Shown piece after piece: positions 5,862 to 15,835 of a stretch of DNA of 41,964 nucleotides; positions within the stretch are counted from its first letter, which is position 1; each line of letters starts with the position of its first letter. This DNA is from Acidimicrobiaceae bacterium. Lineage in GTDB: Bacteria; Actinomycetota; Acidimicrobiia; Acidimicrobiales; RAAP-2. Location of the stretch: positions 35,232-77,195 of the forward strand of contig PKWY01000055.1 of NCBI GenBank assembly GCA_003132205.1, read 5' to 3'. The notes under the pieces are model-generated. The model saw only the letters and a program-made list of their open reading frames with translations, searched no databases and had not been told where the DNA came from. The position numbers and the translations under genes are program-made.

Positions 5862-7030
5862 GGGCCCAGCTTTCGAAAGAAGTCCGCCGGCGCGACGACG
5901 TCGTCGCGGCTCAGTTCGCTGATGCTCGATTTTCCGAGTCCGAGCAGCGTCGAATCAATGCCGCCGCGCAGCACGTCGAGCACGTTCTCGACGCCCGCCT
6001 GGCCGTTCGCGGCGAGCCCCCACAGGTACGCGCGCCCGATCATGACCGCGCGCGCACCCAGGGCGAGCGCCTTCACGACGTCGCTGCCGCGTCGAACGCC
6101 GCCGTCGAGGACCACTTCGATCTGGTCGCCCACCGCGTCGACAATCGCCGGCAGCGACCGAATCGGCGCGGGCGTCCCGTCCAGGTTGTTACCGCCGTGG
6201 TTCGAGACCGACAGCGTCGTCGCGCCGAGGTCGACGACGCGCTTCGCGTCGTCGATGCGGCTCACGCCCTTCACCATGAACGATCCGTCCCACTGGGCGC
6301 GCAGCCACGCCACGTCCGGCCAACTCGGCAGCACGCTCTGCATCCACTCGTAGTAGGCGCCGAAGAAGGTGGGTGGCTTGGTGCCGACGGGCGCCATGTT
6401 GGGCGTCGTGAGGTCGGGCAGGTGACCGGTCTTCGCGAACGACCACAGCCAACGCGGCCTCGCGATGGCCTCGGGCGCCAACTTCACCGCGTTCGTGAAG
6501 TTGATCTTCTCGGGGATCCAGGGGCTGCCCCAGTCACGGCCGTTCGAGAACGACCAGTCGAGGGTCAGGATGATCCCCTTGGCCCCGGCGGCCTTGGCCC
6601 TCTCGAGGCGCTGGACCATCGTGTCGCGGTCGCCCGACCAGTACATCTGGAAGAACACCTGGTTGTTGACGGCGCAGACGTCCTCGATGGAGCGACTGGC
6701 GAACGAGCTGAGGCCCATCGCCACGCCGCGGTTCGCCGCCGCGCGGCCAACGGCGACCTCACCCTCGGGATACACGGCCTGGACGCCGGTCGGAGAGATG
6801 ATGACCGGCATCGAAACCGACTGGCCCATGATGGTGGTGGCCATCTGGCGCTCGCTCGAAAGCCCGGCGATGTGGGGGGCGAAACCCAGTTGATCGAACG
6901 ACTCGAGATTGTCCCTCGAGGAGAGCCCCTTTTCGGAGCCGGCGATCAGGGCGCCGTAGACCGACTTCGGCAGGCGCTTCTCGGCGCGACGCTGAGCAAC
7001 GGCCACTGTCTCAAACCATTTACTCGCCAC
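5858..7030 (-). CDS. mftD: Mycofactocin biosynthesis FMN oxidase MftD
   Basis: The 390-residue protein belongs to the FMN-dependent alpha-hydroxy-acid oxidase family, with SNHGGNNLDGTPAPI near the active site and the phosphate-binding LDGGVRRGSDVVKALALGA and MIGR segments near the end. Length fits MftD (about 390-396). MftD oxidatively deaminates the AHDP intermediate to give pre-mycofactocin, the redox-active core. The GTG at 7030 (VASKWFETVAVAQ) is chosen because the family begins here and residues upstream are low-complexity Arg-rich shadow sequence; a G-rich ribosome site lies just before it. It lies 55 bases after mftC and overlaps the following SDR. Confidence 0.93.
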   Translation of the reverse strand: MASKWFETVAVAQRRAEKRLPKSVYGALIAGSEKGLSSRDNLESFDQLGFAPHIAGLSSERQMATTIMGQSVSMPVIISPTGVQAVYPEGEVAVGRAAANRGVAMGLSSFASRSIEDVCAVNNQVFFQMYWSGDRDTMVQRLERAKAAGAKGIILTLDWSFSNGRDWGSPWIPEKINFTNAVKLAPEAIARPRWLWSFAKTGHLPDLTTPNMAPVGTKPPTFFGAYYEWMQSVLPSWPDVAWLRAQWDGSFMVKGVSRIDDAKRVVDLGATTLSVSNHGGNNLDGTPAPIRSLPAIVDAVGDQIEVVLDGGVRRGSDVVKALALGARAVMIGRAYLWGLAANGQAGVENVLDVLRGGIDSTLLGLGKSSISELSRDDVVAPADFFRKLGP

Positions 7031-7085
7031 GTGCCCCCCAGAAGACTCATTGCGACAATACAGGAGCCTTCGAAAGACCGGTCCT

Positions 7086-8201
7086 TCAGCGCGACGTGAT
7101 CGCGACCGCCACCCTCTTCGAGTGGTCGGGCGACGGGGTCGGGCGAATCGTGAGCCTCTTCTTCTCGAGCGCGACCTCGCCATGACCAAACACGCACTCG
7201 GGATCGGGGTCGCTCATCTCGAGTCCCGTGAAGAACTTGGCCGCCATGCATCCTCCGCGGCACGCGTCGTAGGAGCCGCACGACGCGCACGCTCCGGGGT
7301 TACCCGGCTCGCGCAGGGACCGGAACAGTTCGCTCGTAGTCCACACCTGCGCAAAGCCGGCGTCGCGGACGTTGCCGGCCTTGAACTCGTCATGGATGAC
7401 GAAGGGGCAGGCGTACACCTCGCCCACCGGATCGATGAGGCACACCACTCGTCCCGCGCCGCAGAGATTGAGGCCCTCGAGCGGGTCCCCGAGCGCCGAG
7501 AGGTGGAAGAAGGAGTCGCCCGTGAGCACGTTCGGTCGCTCCATCAGCCACCGGTACAGGCGCCGGTTCTGCTCGCGCGTCGGGTGCAGCGACTCCCAGA
7601 CGTCGACGCCGCGCCCCGAGGGACGAAGCCGCGTGAGGCGCAGCTCGGCGCCGTAGTGCTGCGCCAACGCCTCGAACTCGTCGAGCTGCTCGATGCTCTC
7701 GCGCGTCATCACCACCGAGATCTTGAACTGGCCGAAGTTCGCGGCCTGCAGGTTGTCCATGGCCCGGCGGGCCTGGTCGTAGCTTCCCTCGCCGCGGATC
7801 CGGTCGCTCGTCTGCGCGTCGGCGCCGTCAATCGAGATCTGGATGTCGAGGTAGTCGATCGCGGCCAGACGTCGGGCCGCCTCCTCGTCGATGCGCGTCC
7901 CGTTCGTCGAGAACTTGACGCCGACCTTCTGGTTCACGGCGTGCTCGATGAGCTCGAAGAAGTCACGGCGGATCATTGGCTCGCCCCCGCCGATGTTGAC
8001 GTAGAAGATCTGCATCGCGGCGATCTCGTCGATGAGGTCCTTCGCCTCCTTCGTCGAGAGCTCCATCGGGTCGCGCCGGCCCGAGGACGAAAGACAGTGG
8101 GTGCAGGCGAGGTTGCACGCGTAGGTGAGCTCCCAGGTCAGGCAGATCGGCGCCGCCAACCCCCGCTCAAAACGGTTGCGAAGCGAGAAGTCAGCGCCCA
8201 C
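7086..8201 (-). CDS. mftC: Mycofactocin radical SAM maturase MftC
   Basis: The 371-residue radical SAM enzyme has CNLACTHC (C29, C33, C36) for the SAM-binding 4Fe-4S cluster, GGGEP at 71-75 and a Cys-rich SPASM domain from about 245 onward (LCGAGRVVC, YACPF, GACASCGSYDACRGGC). MftC decarboxylates and cyclises the C-terminal Val-Tyr of MftA. The GTG start at 8201 lies inside the end of mftB (11-base overlap), giving tight coupling. A SPASM enzyme next to MftA/MftB leaves little doubt about the assignment. Confidence 0.96.
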   Translation of the reverse strand: MGADFSLRNRFERGLAAPICLTWELTYACNLACTHCLSSSGRRDPMELSTKEAKDLIDEIAAMQIFYVNIGGGEPMIRRDFFELIEHAVNQKVGVKFSTNGTRIDEEAARRLAAIDYLDIQISIDGADAQTSDRIRGEGSYDQARRAMDNLQAANFGQFKISVVMTRESIEQLDEFEALAQHYGAELRLTRLRPSGRGVDVWESLHPTREQNRRLYRWLMERPNVLTGDSFFHLSALGDPLEGLNLCGAGRVVCLIDPVGEVYACPFVIHDEFKAGNVRDAGFAQVWTTSELFRSLREPGNPGACASCGSYDACRGGCMAAKFFTGLEMSDPDPECVFGHGEVALEKKRLTIRPTPSPDHSKRVAVAITSR

Positions 8202-8472
8202 AGAGGATCTCCGAGTTAAACAGCGACGACAGCGCCTGGACGTAGCGCTGATGCTGCCCGGAAGCGACAGCCGCGTCGATCGCCTCGTCGGCGCTCTCGA
8301 ACTCCTCGAGACTGCGCACGAGCGCCACGAGCTCAGGTGACTTCAAGAAGACGAGGCGTCGATTGCCGTGGTGATAGGCGAGCGCGCCAAAGGCCTCATC
8401 GCGCAGCGAGACCTGATCACTCAACCTCCAGGGAGATGACGCGTCAAAGACGTGCACCGCCGAAAGCGCCAC
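8191..8472 (-). CDS. mftB: Mycofactocin precursor-binding chaperone MftB
   Basis: This 93-residue protein has a PqqD-like RiPP recognition element fold: DASSPWRLSDQVSLRDEAFGALAYHHGNRRLVFLKSPELVALVRSL would supply the three strands and helices. MftB binds the MftA leader and delivers it to MftC. The GTG start at 8472 lies three bases after the mftA stop. It overlaps the start of mftC. Confidence 0.92.
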   Translation of the reverse strand: MALSAVHVFDASSPWRLSDQVSLRDEAFGALAYHHGNRRLVFLKSPELVALVRSLEEFESADEAIDAAVASGQHQRYVQALSSLFNSEILCGR

Positions 8473-8475
8473 GAT

Positions 8476-8583
8476 TTAGTAGACCCCGCAGAGTCCGTCA
8501 ATGGAGACTTCCTCGACGAGTAACTCTTCGCTCTCCCCGATCTCGACCACCTCTTCATCAGCAATGAGCGTTTCTGTTGGCAC
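8476..8583 (-). CDS. mftA: Mycofactocin precursor peptide MftA
   Basis: This 35-residue peptide has an acidic leader (EEVVEIGESEELLVEE) and ends in IDGLCGVY, the invariant MftA tail whose final Val-Tyr becomes mycofactocin. The GTG at 8583 is preceded by a strong AGGAGG with a five-base gap. No ATG in frame lies close by. Its probable promoter has a CAGAAT box at 8605-8610 on the minus strand, giving a leader of about 15 bases. It is the first gene of mftABCD-SDR. Confidence 0.96.
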   Translation of the reverse strand: MPTETLIADEEVVEIGESEELLVEEVSIDGLCGVY

Positions 8584-8597
8584 GTACCCTCCTGGAC

Positions 8598-8617
8598 TCC
8601 TCCTATTCTGCCGTGTC
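8598..8617 (-). promoter_or_regulatory. mftA promoter region sharing 20 bases with the acnA start
   Basis: The minus strand reads GACACGGCAGAATAGGAGGA, identical over all 20 bases to plus-strand positions 13132-13151 at the acnA start. CAGAAT (8605-8610) would be the -10 box and transcription would begin near 8598, leaving a short mftA leader with its own AGGAGG. No convincing -35 is seen. Confidence 0.55.
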
Positions 8618-8656
8618 CCAACGCCCCGCGCGACCACGCCATGGCAAACTGCCTGC

Positions 8657-10099
8657 GTGGCCGACCTCATTCCCCTCGCTCCCGCGCCCGTCGCCGCGCC
8701 GGTGCCCGCTGGGACGCTGGTAATCCTTGACGAGCAGGCGCAGTTCCTCGATCGCGACTACGTCGCGGGCGGATCGCCCTGGCGTCTCCTTCGCCTTCCC
8801 GGCGGATCGAGATCAGTGGCGGATCGTTGGAGGGATGGCGCCGCGGTGCGCGCCGGCGAAGAGCGGTTTGCGAGGACGCTCGTGCAACAGGGGCTGCTTC
8901 ACCCCCTCTACCGTGGAGTGCTCGATGTCGAGAGCATCGACGTGGTCATTCCGGTTCGCGACGACGTCGCCTCGCTGCGTCCACTGTTGAGCCAGCTTCT
9001 GGGCCTGCACGTCACCGTGGTCGATGACGCCTCGCTCAATCCGATCCTCATCGCGGAATGCGCCCGTCAGTTCGACGTCGCGCTCATCCGCCTGGAAACG
9101 AACAGGGGCCCGGGCGGGGCCCGTAACGCCGGCGCCGGCGCCACGACCCGGCCGCTGCTCTGCTTCCTCGATGCCGACGTTTCACTCGAGGACGCCGCTG
9201 ACGTCCTCGAGCGACTCAGCGCCCAGTTCCAGGATCCCCTGCTCGCGGCCTGCGCTCCACGGGTTCGTGGCGGGTTAGGCGCCTCGGCGCGCGCGAGGTT
9301 CGAGCGAAGGTTCAGTCCCCTCGACATGGGGGCGAGGAACGCCCTCGTCGTTCCCGGTGGGCCGGTCAGCTACGTCCCGAGTGCCTGTCTCGTGGTCAGG
9401 AGAAGCGCGTTCGGATCAGGATTCGACGAGCAGTTGCGAACCGGCGAGGATGTCGATCTGGTCTGGCGCCTGCACGACCGGGGCTGGCTCGTTCGCTACG
9501 TCGCGGGCGTGGCCGTGACCCACGAGGCCAGGGGAACGTGGCGCCACTGGTTCGGGCAGCGGATTGCGTACGGGGCGTCGTCGGGCGAGCTCGCGCAACG
9601 CCACGGGCATCGCCTGGCGCCGATTCGCTCCGACCCCTGGACCCTCGCCGCATGGTCATCGGTCCTGCTCGGACAACCCATGGTCGGTGCGCGAGTAGTC
9701 CGCGTCACGCGCGATCATCTTCGAGCGCGCATCGCCAACGAAGGCGGCGACGTTGGCGAGGTCGCGAACAAGGTCGTCAACAAGGCGATGGTCGGAGCCG
9801 GCGCGCCCTTGGCACGGGCCCTGGTTCGAACGTTCGGGCTGGGGATCCTGGCCTGCGCCCTGCATCCGAGGCTGCGACGCCGAGCCCTCATCGTCTTCGT
9901 CGTCGGCACCGCGTGGCGCTGGCGCCATGAACGGTTTCACCTGGGCGACGTTCCCCTGGCGCTCGCCGACGACGTCGCCTACGGCGTCGGCGTCATCAAA
10001 GGCGCGTGGCACACCAAGTCGCTCGCCGCACTCACTCCACGCATCAACAAGTCATCGGTGCGCGTGCGCGACGTGATCGGCCTCTCGAAGGCGAAGTAG
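8657..10099 (+). CDS. mftF: Mycofactocin glycosyltransferase MftF
   Basis: The 480-residue protein is a family 2 glycosyltransferase. The GT-A core runs from VVIPVRDDVAS (about residue 98), through NRGPGGARNAGA, the metal-binding FLDADVS, to RTGEDVDLVWRLH. The C-terminal region (about 340-460) has hydrophobic segments that may sit on the membrane. MftF adds beta-1,4-linked glucose units to pre-mycofactocin. The GTG at 8657 (VADLIPLAPA) is chosen because it is the usual MftF beginning and because CAAACT stands exactly six bases before it (8645-8650), indicating a leaderless transcript. It is divergent from mftA with 73 bases between them, and its stop is 11 bases from the convergent alcohol dehydrogenase. 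Confidence 0.92.
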   Translation: MADLIPLAPAPVAAPVPAGTLVILDEQAQFLDRDYVAGGSPWRLLRLPGGSRSVADRWRDGAAVRAGEERFARTLVQQGLLHPLYRGVLDVESIDVVIPVRDDVASLRPLLSQLLGLHVTVVDDASLNPILIAECARQFDVALIRLETNRGPGGARNAGAGATTRPLLCFLDADVSLEDAADVLERLSAQFQDPLLAACAPRVRGGLGASARARFERRFSPLDMGARNALVVPGGPVSYVPSACLVVRRSAFGSGFDEQLRTGEDVDLVWRLHDRGWLVRYVAGVAVTHEARGTWRHWFGQRIAYGASSGELAQRHGHRLAPIRSDPWTLAAWSSVLLGQPMVGARVVRVTRDHLRARIANEGGDVGEVANKVVNKAMVGAGAPLARALVRTFGLGILACALHPRLRRRALIVFVVGTAWRWRHERFHLGDVPLALADDVAYGVGVIKGAWHTKSLAALTPRINKSSVRVRDVIGLSKAK

Positions 10100-10110
10100 T
10101 TGCCGCTCCT

Positions 10111-11262
10111 CTAGAAGCGGATGACTCCTCGGAGGTTCTCGCCCGAGGCGAGGTCGTCCGCGGCGTCCTGCACCTGGTCGATCGTGTACTCCTTGGTAAC
10201 CAGTTCGTCGATGAAGAACTTGCCCTCGTGGTGCAGGCGAAGCAGACGCGGAACCTGGATCCGGGGGTTCTCCGAACCGAAGACCGTGCCACGAAGCTCC
10301 TGATTGGACATCGAGAACATCATCATGTTGATCTCGACGCTCGTGAGGGTGTTCGCCGCCAGCGATGTCGCGACGATGACGCCGCCCTTCGCGGTGATCG
10401 ACCTCGCCTGCTCGAGCAGTTCCGAGGTGAGGTTGTCCACGGTGATGATCACGACGTCGCAGTTCTTTCCCCACGTGAGTTCAGGCAAGATGTTGAACGC
10501 GGCGTCGAGGGTCGTGGCGCAGCCGTGCGTGGCCCCGATCTTCAAGGCCCGGTCGATCTTCGACTGGTTGGTGTCGATCGCGATGACGGCCCGCGCGCCC
10601 GCGAGGGCCGCCCCTTGGACCGCGCCCGACCCGACGCCGCCGCAGCCAATCACAGCCACCGTGTCGCCCGGCTTCACGTCGCCGCGGTTCACGGCCGAGC
10701 CGAAGCCCGTCGAGATGCCGCAGGAGATCAGCGCCGCCGCGCGAAGGTCGTACCAGGGCTCGATGCGGATGAGCGAAGCCTCGTGCACGACGATGTACTC
10801 GGAGAACGAACCGATCTGGCACATCCGGTTCAGCACCTCGTCGCCCAGGTGGTGGCGCCACGTGGCGTCAGAGATCATCGGGCCCGCGAGGATGGTCGAG
10901 CCCATGTCGCAGATGTACTGACGACCCGACAGGCAGTATTCGCACGTGCCGCACGACGGCACGAACGAGACCGCGACGTGGTCGCCGGGCTTCAGCGACG
11001 TGACGTCGGGACCGACGGATTCGACGACTCCCGAACCCTCGTGCCCACCAATCGCCGGGAACATCGACTCTCGCCCGGAGATCATCGCCATCACTTCGGG
11101 GGCCATGCCGATGTCGCCGTGACGCAGGTGCTCGTCCGAGAAGCACAGACCCGAAAACGCCATCTTGACTTTGACTTCATTGGCGTGCGGCTCGTCGATT
11201 TCGATGAGCTCGGTGTGCCATGGTCCGTGTACTTCAGTAACAATCGCGGCCTTAACCTGCAT
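10111..11262 (-). CDS. NDMA-dependent-type (mycofactocin-linked) alcohol dehydrogenase
   Basis: The 383-residue zinc alcohol dehydrogenase has catalytic-zinc residues C40 and H74/E75 (GHEGSG), structural-zinc cysteines C104, C107, C110 and C118, and an NAD motif GCGGVGSGAVQGAAL. The long AMISGRESMFPAIGGHEG segment and the overall length match the Rxyl_3153/MNO group. In these enzymes NADH is tightly bound and re-oxidised by mycofactocin or, in vitro, by nitrosodimethylaniline. It is convergent with mftF, which supports coupling to the cofactor. ATG 11262 follows a GGGGGG ribosome site. A TAGAGT box at 11310-11315 (minus strand) is a possible -10. Substrate is an alcohol, not identifiable further. 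Confidence 0.9.
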   Translation of the reverse strand: MQVKAAIVTEVHGPWHTELIEIDEPHANEVKVKMAFSGLCFSDEHLRHGDIGMAPEVMAMISGRESMFPAIGGHEGSGVVESVGPDVTSLKPGDHVAVSFVPSCGTCEYCLSGRQYICDMGSTILAGPMISDATWRHHLGDEVLNRMCQIGSFSEYIVVHEASLIRIEPWYDLRAAALISCGISTGFGSAVNRGDVKPGDTVAVIGCGGVGSGAVQGAALAGARAVIAIDTNQSKIDRALKIGATHGCATTLDAAFNILPELTWGKNCDVVIITVDNLTSELLEQARSITAKGGVIVATSLAANTLTSVEINMMMFSMSNQELRGTVFGSENPRIQVPRLLRLHHEGKFFIDELVTKEYTIDQVQDAADDLASGENLRGVIRF

Positions 11263-11350
11263 GATTCCCCCCGGGGTACCTTTGTCGCGCTCCGCGCGCC
11301 ACGGTTCGTACTCTACAGACCACGCGCCGTAGCCGGCGAACGTGAAGGGA

Positions 11351-13069
11351 CTACATCTGATCCGGGGCTTCGATGCCGAGGAGCGAGAGTCCGAGGCTGA
11401 GTGCGCGGGCGGTCAACTCGCACAGCGCGAGGCGCTCGTCGCGCAGCGCGCCCTCGGCGGACAGCACCGGGCAGGCATCGTAGAAGGATGTGAATCGCTG
11501 GGCCAGATCAAAGAGGTACACGCAGAGCCGGTGCGGCTGCAGCGGCGCGAGCGCCAGCTCGAACGCCTCGGGGAAGGCCAGGAGGCCCAGGGCGAGTTCG
11601 CGCTCCGCGGGCGCTTCGAGCGCGAAGCTCGCGGCGCTTGAGTCCCAGCGCGTGCCGAGCCGGCGAAAGATCGAACGAACCCGCGCGTGCGCGTACTGCA
11701 GGTAGGGACCGGTATCGCCCTCGAAGGCGATCATGCGCTCGAGGTCGAAGATGTAGTCGCGCTGACGCTCGGTCGAGAGGTCGGCGTACTTGACCGCCGC
11801 CCGGGCGATCTGCGTGGCCAGGTGGAGCTTCTCGGGCTCGGAGAGGCCACTCTGGCGGCCCTCGAGCGCGGCGTGGGCGCGCTCGGTCGCCTCATCGAGC
11901 AGGCCAATGAGCTTCACCGTCTCGCCGCTGCGGGTCTTGAACATCTTGCGGTCGGGACCGAGGACGTTGCCGAAGGCCACGTGCTCGCAGCGCACGTTCT
12001 CGGGCAGCCAGCCCGCGAGGCGGGCCACCGCGTAGATCATCTCGAAGTGCTGGCCTTGGGGGGCGCCCACGACGTACAGCAGTTCGTCGGCGTGCAGGTT
12101 CCTCACCCGGTCGCGAACCGCGGCCAGGTCCGTGGCGGCGTAGCCGAAACCCTCGTCGCGCTTCTGCACGATCAAGGGAAGCGGCTCGTTGTCGCGATTG
12201 GTGAACCCGGGCGGAAAGACGCAGAGCGCCCCGTCGCTTTCGACGAGGAGGCCGGCCTGGTCAAGATCGCGCACGACGTCCTCGAGCATGTCGTTGTAAT
12301 AGGACTCGCCGACCACGTCCTCGGGCGCCAGCGTGATGTCGAGCTTCGTGTAGACCTCGGCGAAGTACGCGACCGACTCGTTGACGAGGATGCTCCACAG
12401 CCGGCGGGTTTCGCCGTCGCCCGCCTGCAGCGCCACCACGCGGGCCCGGCTGCGCTCCTTGAACGCGTCGTCGGCGTCGAACTTCGTCCTCGCCGCGCGA
12501 TAGAACGAGTCGAGGTCGCCCATCGAGAGCGACGCCATGGCCTCATCCTCGCCGAGGTCCACCAGGTGCTCGATCAGCATGCCGAAGGGCGTTCCCCAGT
12601 CCCCGACGTGGTTGCGCGCGATGACGTGATGCCCCGCGAACCGGTTCATCCGGGCCAACGCGTCGCCGATCACCGTCGAGCGCAGGTGGCCGACGTGCAT
12701 CTCCTTCGCGACGTTCGGAGCCGAGTAGTCAATGACCACGTTCTTCGCCGGGCTGGCAACGGCGACCCCCAGGCGGGCGTCGCCGAGCAGCGTCCGCAGT
12801 TGGGTGTTGAGGAATGGTGGGCTGATCGTGAGGTTCAAGAATCCGGGGCCCGCGATCTCCACGGTCGCCACCTCGTCGAGGTTGACCAAGCCCACTATCT
12901 CCTCGGCGACGTCACGCGGCGGGCGTCCAACCTGCTTGGCGAGCGACATCACGCCGTTCGCCTGGTAGTCGCCGCGCTCGGACTGGCGCAGAACGGGGTC
13001 GGCGCCCGGAGCCACGCGATCAAAGGCCGCCTGCAGGCGTTCGAGCAATACGTCGTACGTCGAGGTCAT
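11351..13069 (-). CDS. argS: Arginyl-tRNA synthetase
   Basis: The 572-residue protein has the Arg-tRNA synthetase N-terminal domain (1-95), the class I HIGH-type motif HVGH (125-128) after SAPNVAKEM, the KMSK-like KMFKTRSGE, and the C-terminal anticodon-binding helices ending in GIEAPDQM. Length and both ends are typical. It charges tRNA-Arg in the cytoplasm. The ATG at 13069 is six bases after GAGACT, a weak form of the leaderless box seen elsewhere in this window; no Shine-Dalgarno is evident. It is divergent from acnA, with 81 bases between. Confidence 0.98.
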   Translation of the reverse strand: MTSTYDVLLERLQAAFDRVAPGADPVLRQSERGDYQANGVMSLAKQVGRPPRDVAEEIVGLVNLDEVATVEIAGPGFLNLTISPPFLNTQLRTLLGDARLGVAVASPAKNVVIDYSAPNVAKEMHVGHLRSTVIGDALARMNRFAGHHVIARNHVGDWGTPFGMLIEHLVDLGEDEAMASLSMGDLDSFYRAARTKFDADDAFKERSRARVVALQAGDGETRRLWSILVNESVAYFAEVYTKLDITLAPEDVVGESYYNDMLEDVVRDLDQAGLLVESDGALCVFPPGFTNRDNEPLPLIVQKRDEGFGYAATDLAAVRDRVRNLHADELLYVVGAPQGQHFEMIYAVARLAGWLPENVRCEHVAFGNVLGPDRKMFKTRSGETVKLIGLLDEATERAHAALEGRQSGLSEPEKLHLATQIARAAVKYADLSTERQRDYIFDLERMIAFEGDTGPYLQYAHARVRSIFRRLGTRWDSSAASFALEAPAERELALGLLAFPEAFELALAPLQPHRLCVYLFDLAQRFTSFYDACPVLSAEGALRDERLALCELTARALSLGLSLLGIEAPDQM

Positions 13070-13138
13070 GACGCCAGTCTCCCACTCGGGCCGGGCGCGA
13101 AGGAATCAGGGGCCGCGACGCGGTTCGCGCCGACACGG

Positions 13139-13144
13139 CAGAAT
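13139..13144 (+). promoter_or_regulatory. acnA -10 box, probably leaderless
   Basis: CAGAAT lies six bases before the acnA ATG. The six bases between are AGGAGG, which looks like a Shine-Dalgarno but touches the start codon and so would be badly placed. Transcription beginning at or next to the ATG is the simpler reading. The surrounding 20 bases (13132-13151) recur upstream of mftA. Confidence 0.6.
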
Positions 13145-13150
13145 AGGAGG

Positions 13151-15835
13151 ATGACCACTTCCTCCCTCAACTCATTTGGCTCAAAGGACACCCTCGAGGT
13201 TGGGGGCCGTTCGCTCGTCTACTACTCGCTCCAGGCGAGCGCCCTTCGCGACCTCGGCGTCGACCGGTTGCCGTACTCCATCAAGGTGCTGCTGGAGAAT
13301 CTCCTTCGCCACGAGGATGGCGTGAAGGTCCGAGCCGCCGACATCGAAGCCCTCGCGCGCTGGGGCGAGACCCCCACGCGCCACGGCGAAGCGGCGGGCG
13401 ACGACGCCCGGGAGATCGCCTTCACCCCCGAGCGCGTCCTGATGCAGGACCTCACGGGGGTGCCGGCGGTCGTCGACCTCGCGTCCATGCGCGACGCCAT
13501 CATCGCCCTCGGCGGCGACCCCAACAAGATCAACCCCCTCGTGCCGGTCGAACTGGTCATCGACCACTCGGTGATCCTCGAGCGCACCGGGACACCGGAG
13601 AGCTACGAGGAGAACGTCGCGATCGAATACGACCGCAACGTCGAGCGCTACACCTTCTTAAAGTGGGCCCAGAGCTCGTTCAAGCTCTTCCGCGTGGTGC
13701 CCCCGGGGATGGGCATCTGCCACCAGGTGAACCTCGAGCACCTGGCGCGGGTGGTCTTCGAGCACGAGGGCGTGGCGTACCTCGACACCGTCGTGGGCAC
13801 GGACTCGCACACCACCATGGTGAACGGACTCGGCGTCCTCGGTTGGGGCGTCGGCGGCATCGAGGCCGAAGCCGGCATGCTCGGCCAGCCAACGTCGATG
13901 TTGATTCCGCCCGTCGTGGGACTGCGCCTCTCGGGCGCCACCCGCGAAGGCGTGACCGCCACCGACGTCGTGCTCACTATCACTGAGCTGCTGCGCCGCC
14001 ACGGCGTCGTGGGCAAGTTCCTCGAGGCCTACGGTCCCGGCGTCGCCTCGCTCTCGCTCGAGACCCGCGCGACGATCGGCAACATGTCGCCCGAGTACGG
14101 GGCCACCTGCGCCATCTTCCCCATCGACCAGGTCACGCTCGACTACCTGGCGTTCACGGGCCGCCCGAAGGCGCAGCTCGAGCTCGTCGAGGCCTACGCC
14201 AAGGCGCAGGGCATCTGGCACGACGCCCATGCCGTCGAGCCCATCTACTCCGAGTACGTCGAGTTCGACCTCGCGACCGTCGAGCCGAGCCTCGCCGGAC
14301 CGAAGCGTCCCCAGGACCGCGTCTCGCTCTCGGGCGCCCGGGCTGCGTTTCGCAACGCGCTCGGCCGCGAGCCCATCGAGGTTCGCGGGCTCGACAACGC
14401 CGACCACCTGCGCGACGGTGACGTCACCGTCGCCGCGATCACGTCGTGCACGAACACCTCGAATCCGGCGGTACTCGTCGCCGCCGGCCTCGTGGCCAAG
14501 CGCGCCGTCGAGCGCGGCCTCGAGTCCAAGCCCTGGGTGAAGACATCGCTCGCCCCGGGAAGCCGCGTGGTCATGGACTACCTCGAGCGGGCGAACCTCG
14601 TCGACTCGCTCGACCAGCTGGGCTTCTACCTCGCCGGCTACGGCTGCACCACCTGCATTGGCAACACCGGACCGCTCCTCAACGGCGTGTCCGACGCCGT
14701 GATCGAGCACGACCTGTCGGTCGTCTCGGTGCTCTCGGGAAACCGCAACTTCGAGGGGCGCATCCACCCCGACGTGAAGCAGAACTTCCTCGCGAGCCCG
14801 CCGCTGGTCGTCGCCTACGCCCTGGCGGGAACGATCGACATCGACCTCAGCTCCGAACCGCTCGGCACCGACAAGAACGGGAAGTCCGTCTTCTTGTCCG
14901 ACCTCTGGCCGAGCGACGCCGAGGTCGCCGACGCCGTTCGCGCGTCGCTCAGCCCCGAGATGTTCGAGGAGCGCTACGCCAGCGCCTTCAGTGGCGACGA
15001 GCGTTGGCAGGGCGTGCCCACGACCAACGCCGTGACCTACGCCTGGGACTCGAAGTCCACCTACGTGAAGCTTCCCCCGTACTTCGAGGGCCTCACGATG
15101 GGGCTCGACGCCGTGAAGGATATCGAAGGCGCCCGCGTGCTCGCCAAGTTGGGTGACTCGGTGACGACCGACCACATCTCACCGGCGGGCAACATCCGCC
15201 CCAACGTTCCTGCGGGTCGCTACCTCACCGACGGGGGCGTCGAGCAGGGCGACTTCAACAGCTACGGCACCCGGCGAGGGAACCACGAGATCATGGTCCG
15301 CGGAACGTTCGCCAACGTGCGCCTGCGCAACCAGCTGGCCCCGGGCACCGAGGGCGGCGTCACCATCAAGCTCCCCGAGGGGACCCAGATGTCGATCTTC
15401 GACGCGGCGATGGCCTACGCCGACGAGGGCACGCCGCTCGTGATCCTCGCCGGCAAGGAGTACGGCAGCGGCTCGAGTCGCGACTGGGCAGCGAAGGGCA
15501 CCAAGCTGCTCGGCGTCAAGGCCGTGCTCGTCGAGAGCTTCGAGCGCATCCACCGTTCGAACCTGGTCGGCATGGGCGTCTTGCCCCTGCAGTACGGGGC
15601 CGGGCAGTCGGCGCAGACCTACGGCCTCGAGGGCACCGAGATCTTCTCGATCACCGGCCTCGAGCCGCTCAACCGTGGCGAGACGGTTCCGCTCGTCACC
15701 GTCAGGGCAAAGCGAGAGAACGGTGAGGTGGTCACCTTCGAGGCGCGACTTCGCATCGACACCCCGACCGAGGCGGACTACTACCGTCACGGCGGCGTGC
15801 TCAACTTCGTGCTGCGCCAGCTGGCGTCGAACTAG
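13151..15835 (+). CDS. acnA: Aconitate hydratase A
   Basis: The 894-residue TCA-cycle aconitase interconverts citrate and isocitrate. The 4Fe-4S ligands are C433 (SCTNTSN), C499 and C502 ([10 protein letters not shown]), and the C-terminal swivel domain carries [10 protein letters not shown]. The N-terminus [11 protein letters not shown] fits actinobacterial AcnA. I chose ATG 13151; the frame stays open far upstream, but that part is antisense to argS. The length is nearer the E. coli AcnA (891) than the longer mycobacterial form. Its TAG overlaps the stop of the convergent sulP gene in CTAG. Confidence 0.98.
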   Translation: MTTSSLNSFGSKDTLEVGGRSLVYYSLQASALRDLGVDRLPYSIKVLLENLLRHEDGVKVRAADIEALARWGETPTRHGEAAGDDAREIAFTPERVLMQDLTGVPAVVDLASMRDAIIALGGDPNKINPLVPVELVIDHSVILERTGTPESYEENVAIEYDRNVERYTFLKWAQSSFKLFRVVPPGMGICHQVNLEHLARVVFEHEGVAYLDTVVGTDSHTTMVNGLGVLGWGVGGIEAEAGMLGQPTSMLIPPVVGLRLSGATREGVTATDVVLTITELLRRHGVVGKFLEAYGPGVASLSLETRATIGNMSPEYGATCAIFPIDQVTLDYLAFTGRPKAQLELVEAYAKAQGIWHDAHAVEPIYSEYVEFDLATVEPSLAGPKRPQDRVSLSGARAAFRNALGREPIEVRGLDNADHLRDGDVTVAAITSCTNTSNPAVLVAAGLVAKRAVERGLESKPWVKTSLAPGSRVVMDYLERANLVDSLDQLGFYLAGYGCTTCIGNTGPLLNGVSDAVIEHDLSVVSVLSGNRNFEGRIHPDVKQNFLASPPLVVAYALAGTIDIDLSSEPLGTDKNGKSVFLSDLWPSDAEVADAVRASLSPEMFEERYASAFSGDERWQGVPTTNAVTYAWDSKSTYVKLPPYFEGLTMGLDAVKDIEGARVLAKLGDSVTTDHISPAGNIRPNVPAGRYLTDGGVEQGDFNSYGTRRGNHEIMVRGTFANVRLRNQLAPGTEGGVTIKLPEGTQMSIFDAAMAYADEGTPLVILAGKEYGSGSSRDWAAKGTKLLGVKAVLVESFERIHRSNLVGMGVLPLQYGAGQSAQTYGLEGTEIFSITGLEPLNRGETVPLVTVRAKRENGEVVTFEARLRIDTPTEADYYRHGGVLNFVLRQLASN

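Noticed and set aside
11687..13150. Upstream extension of acnA in the same frame
   Set aside because: It lies antisense to argS; AcnA proteins start at 13151, and the extension has no recognisable domain.
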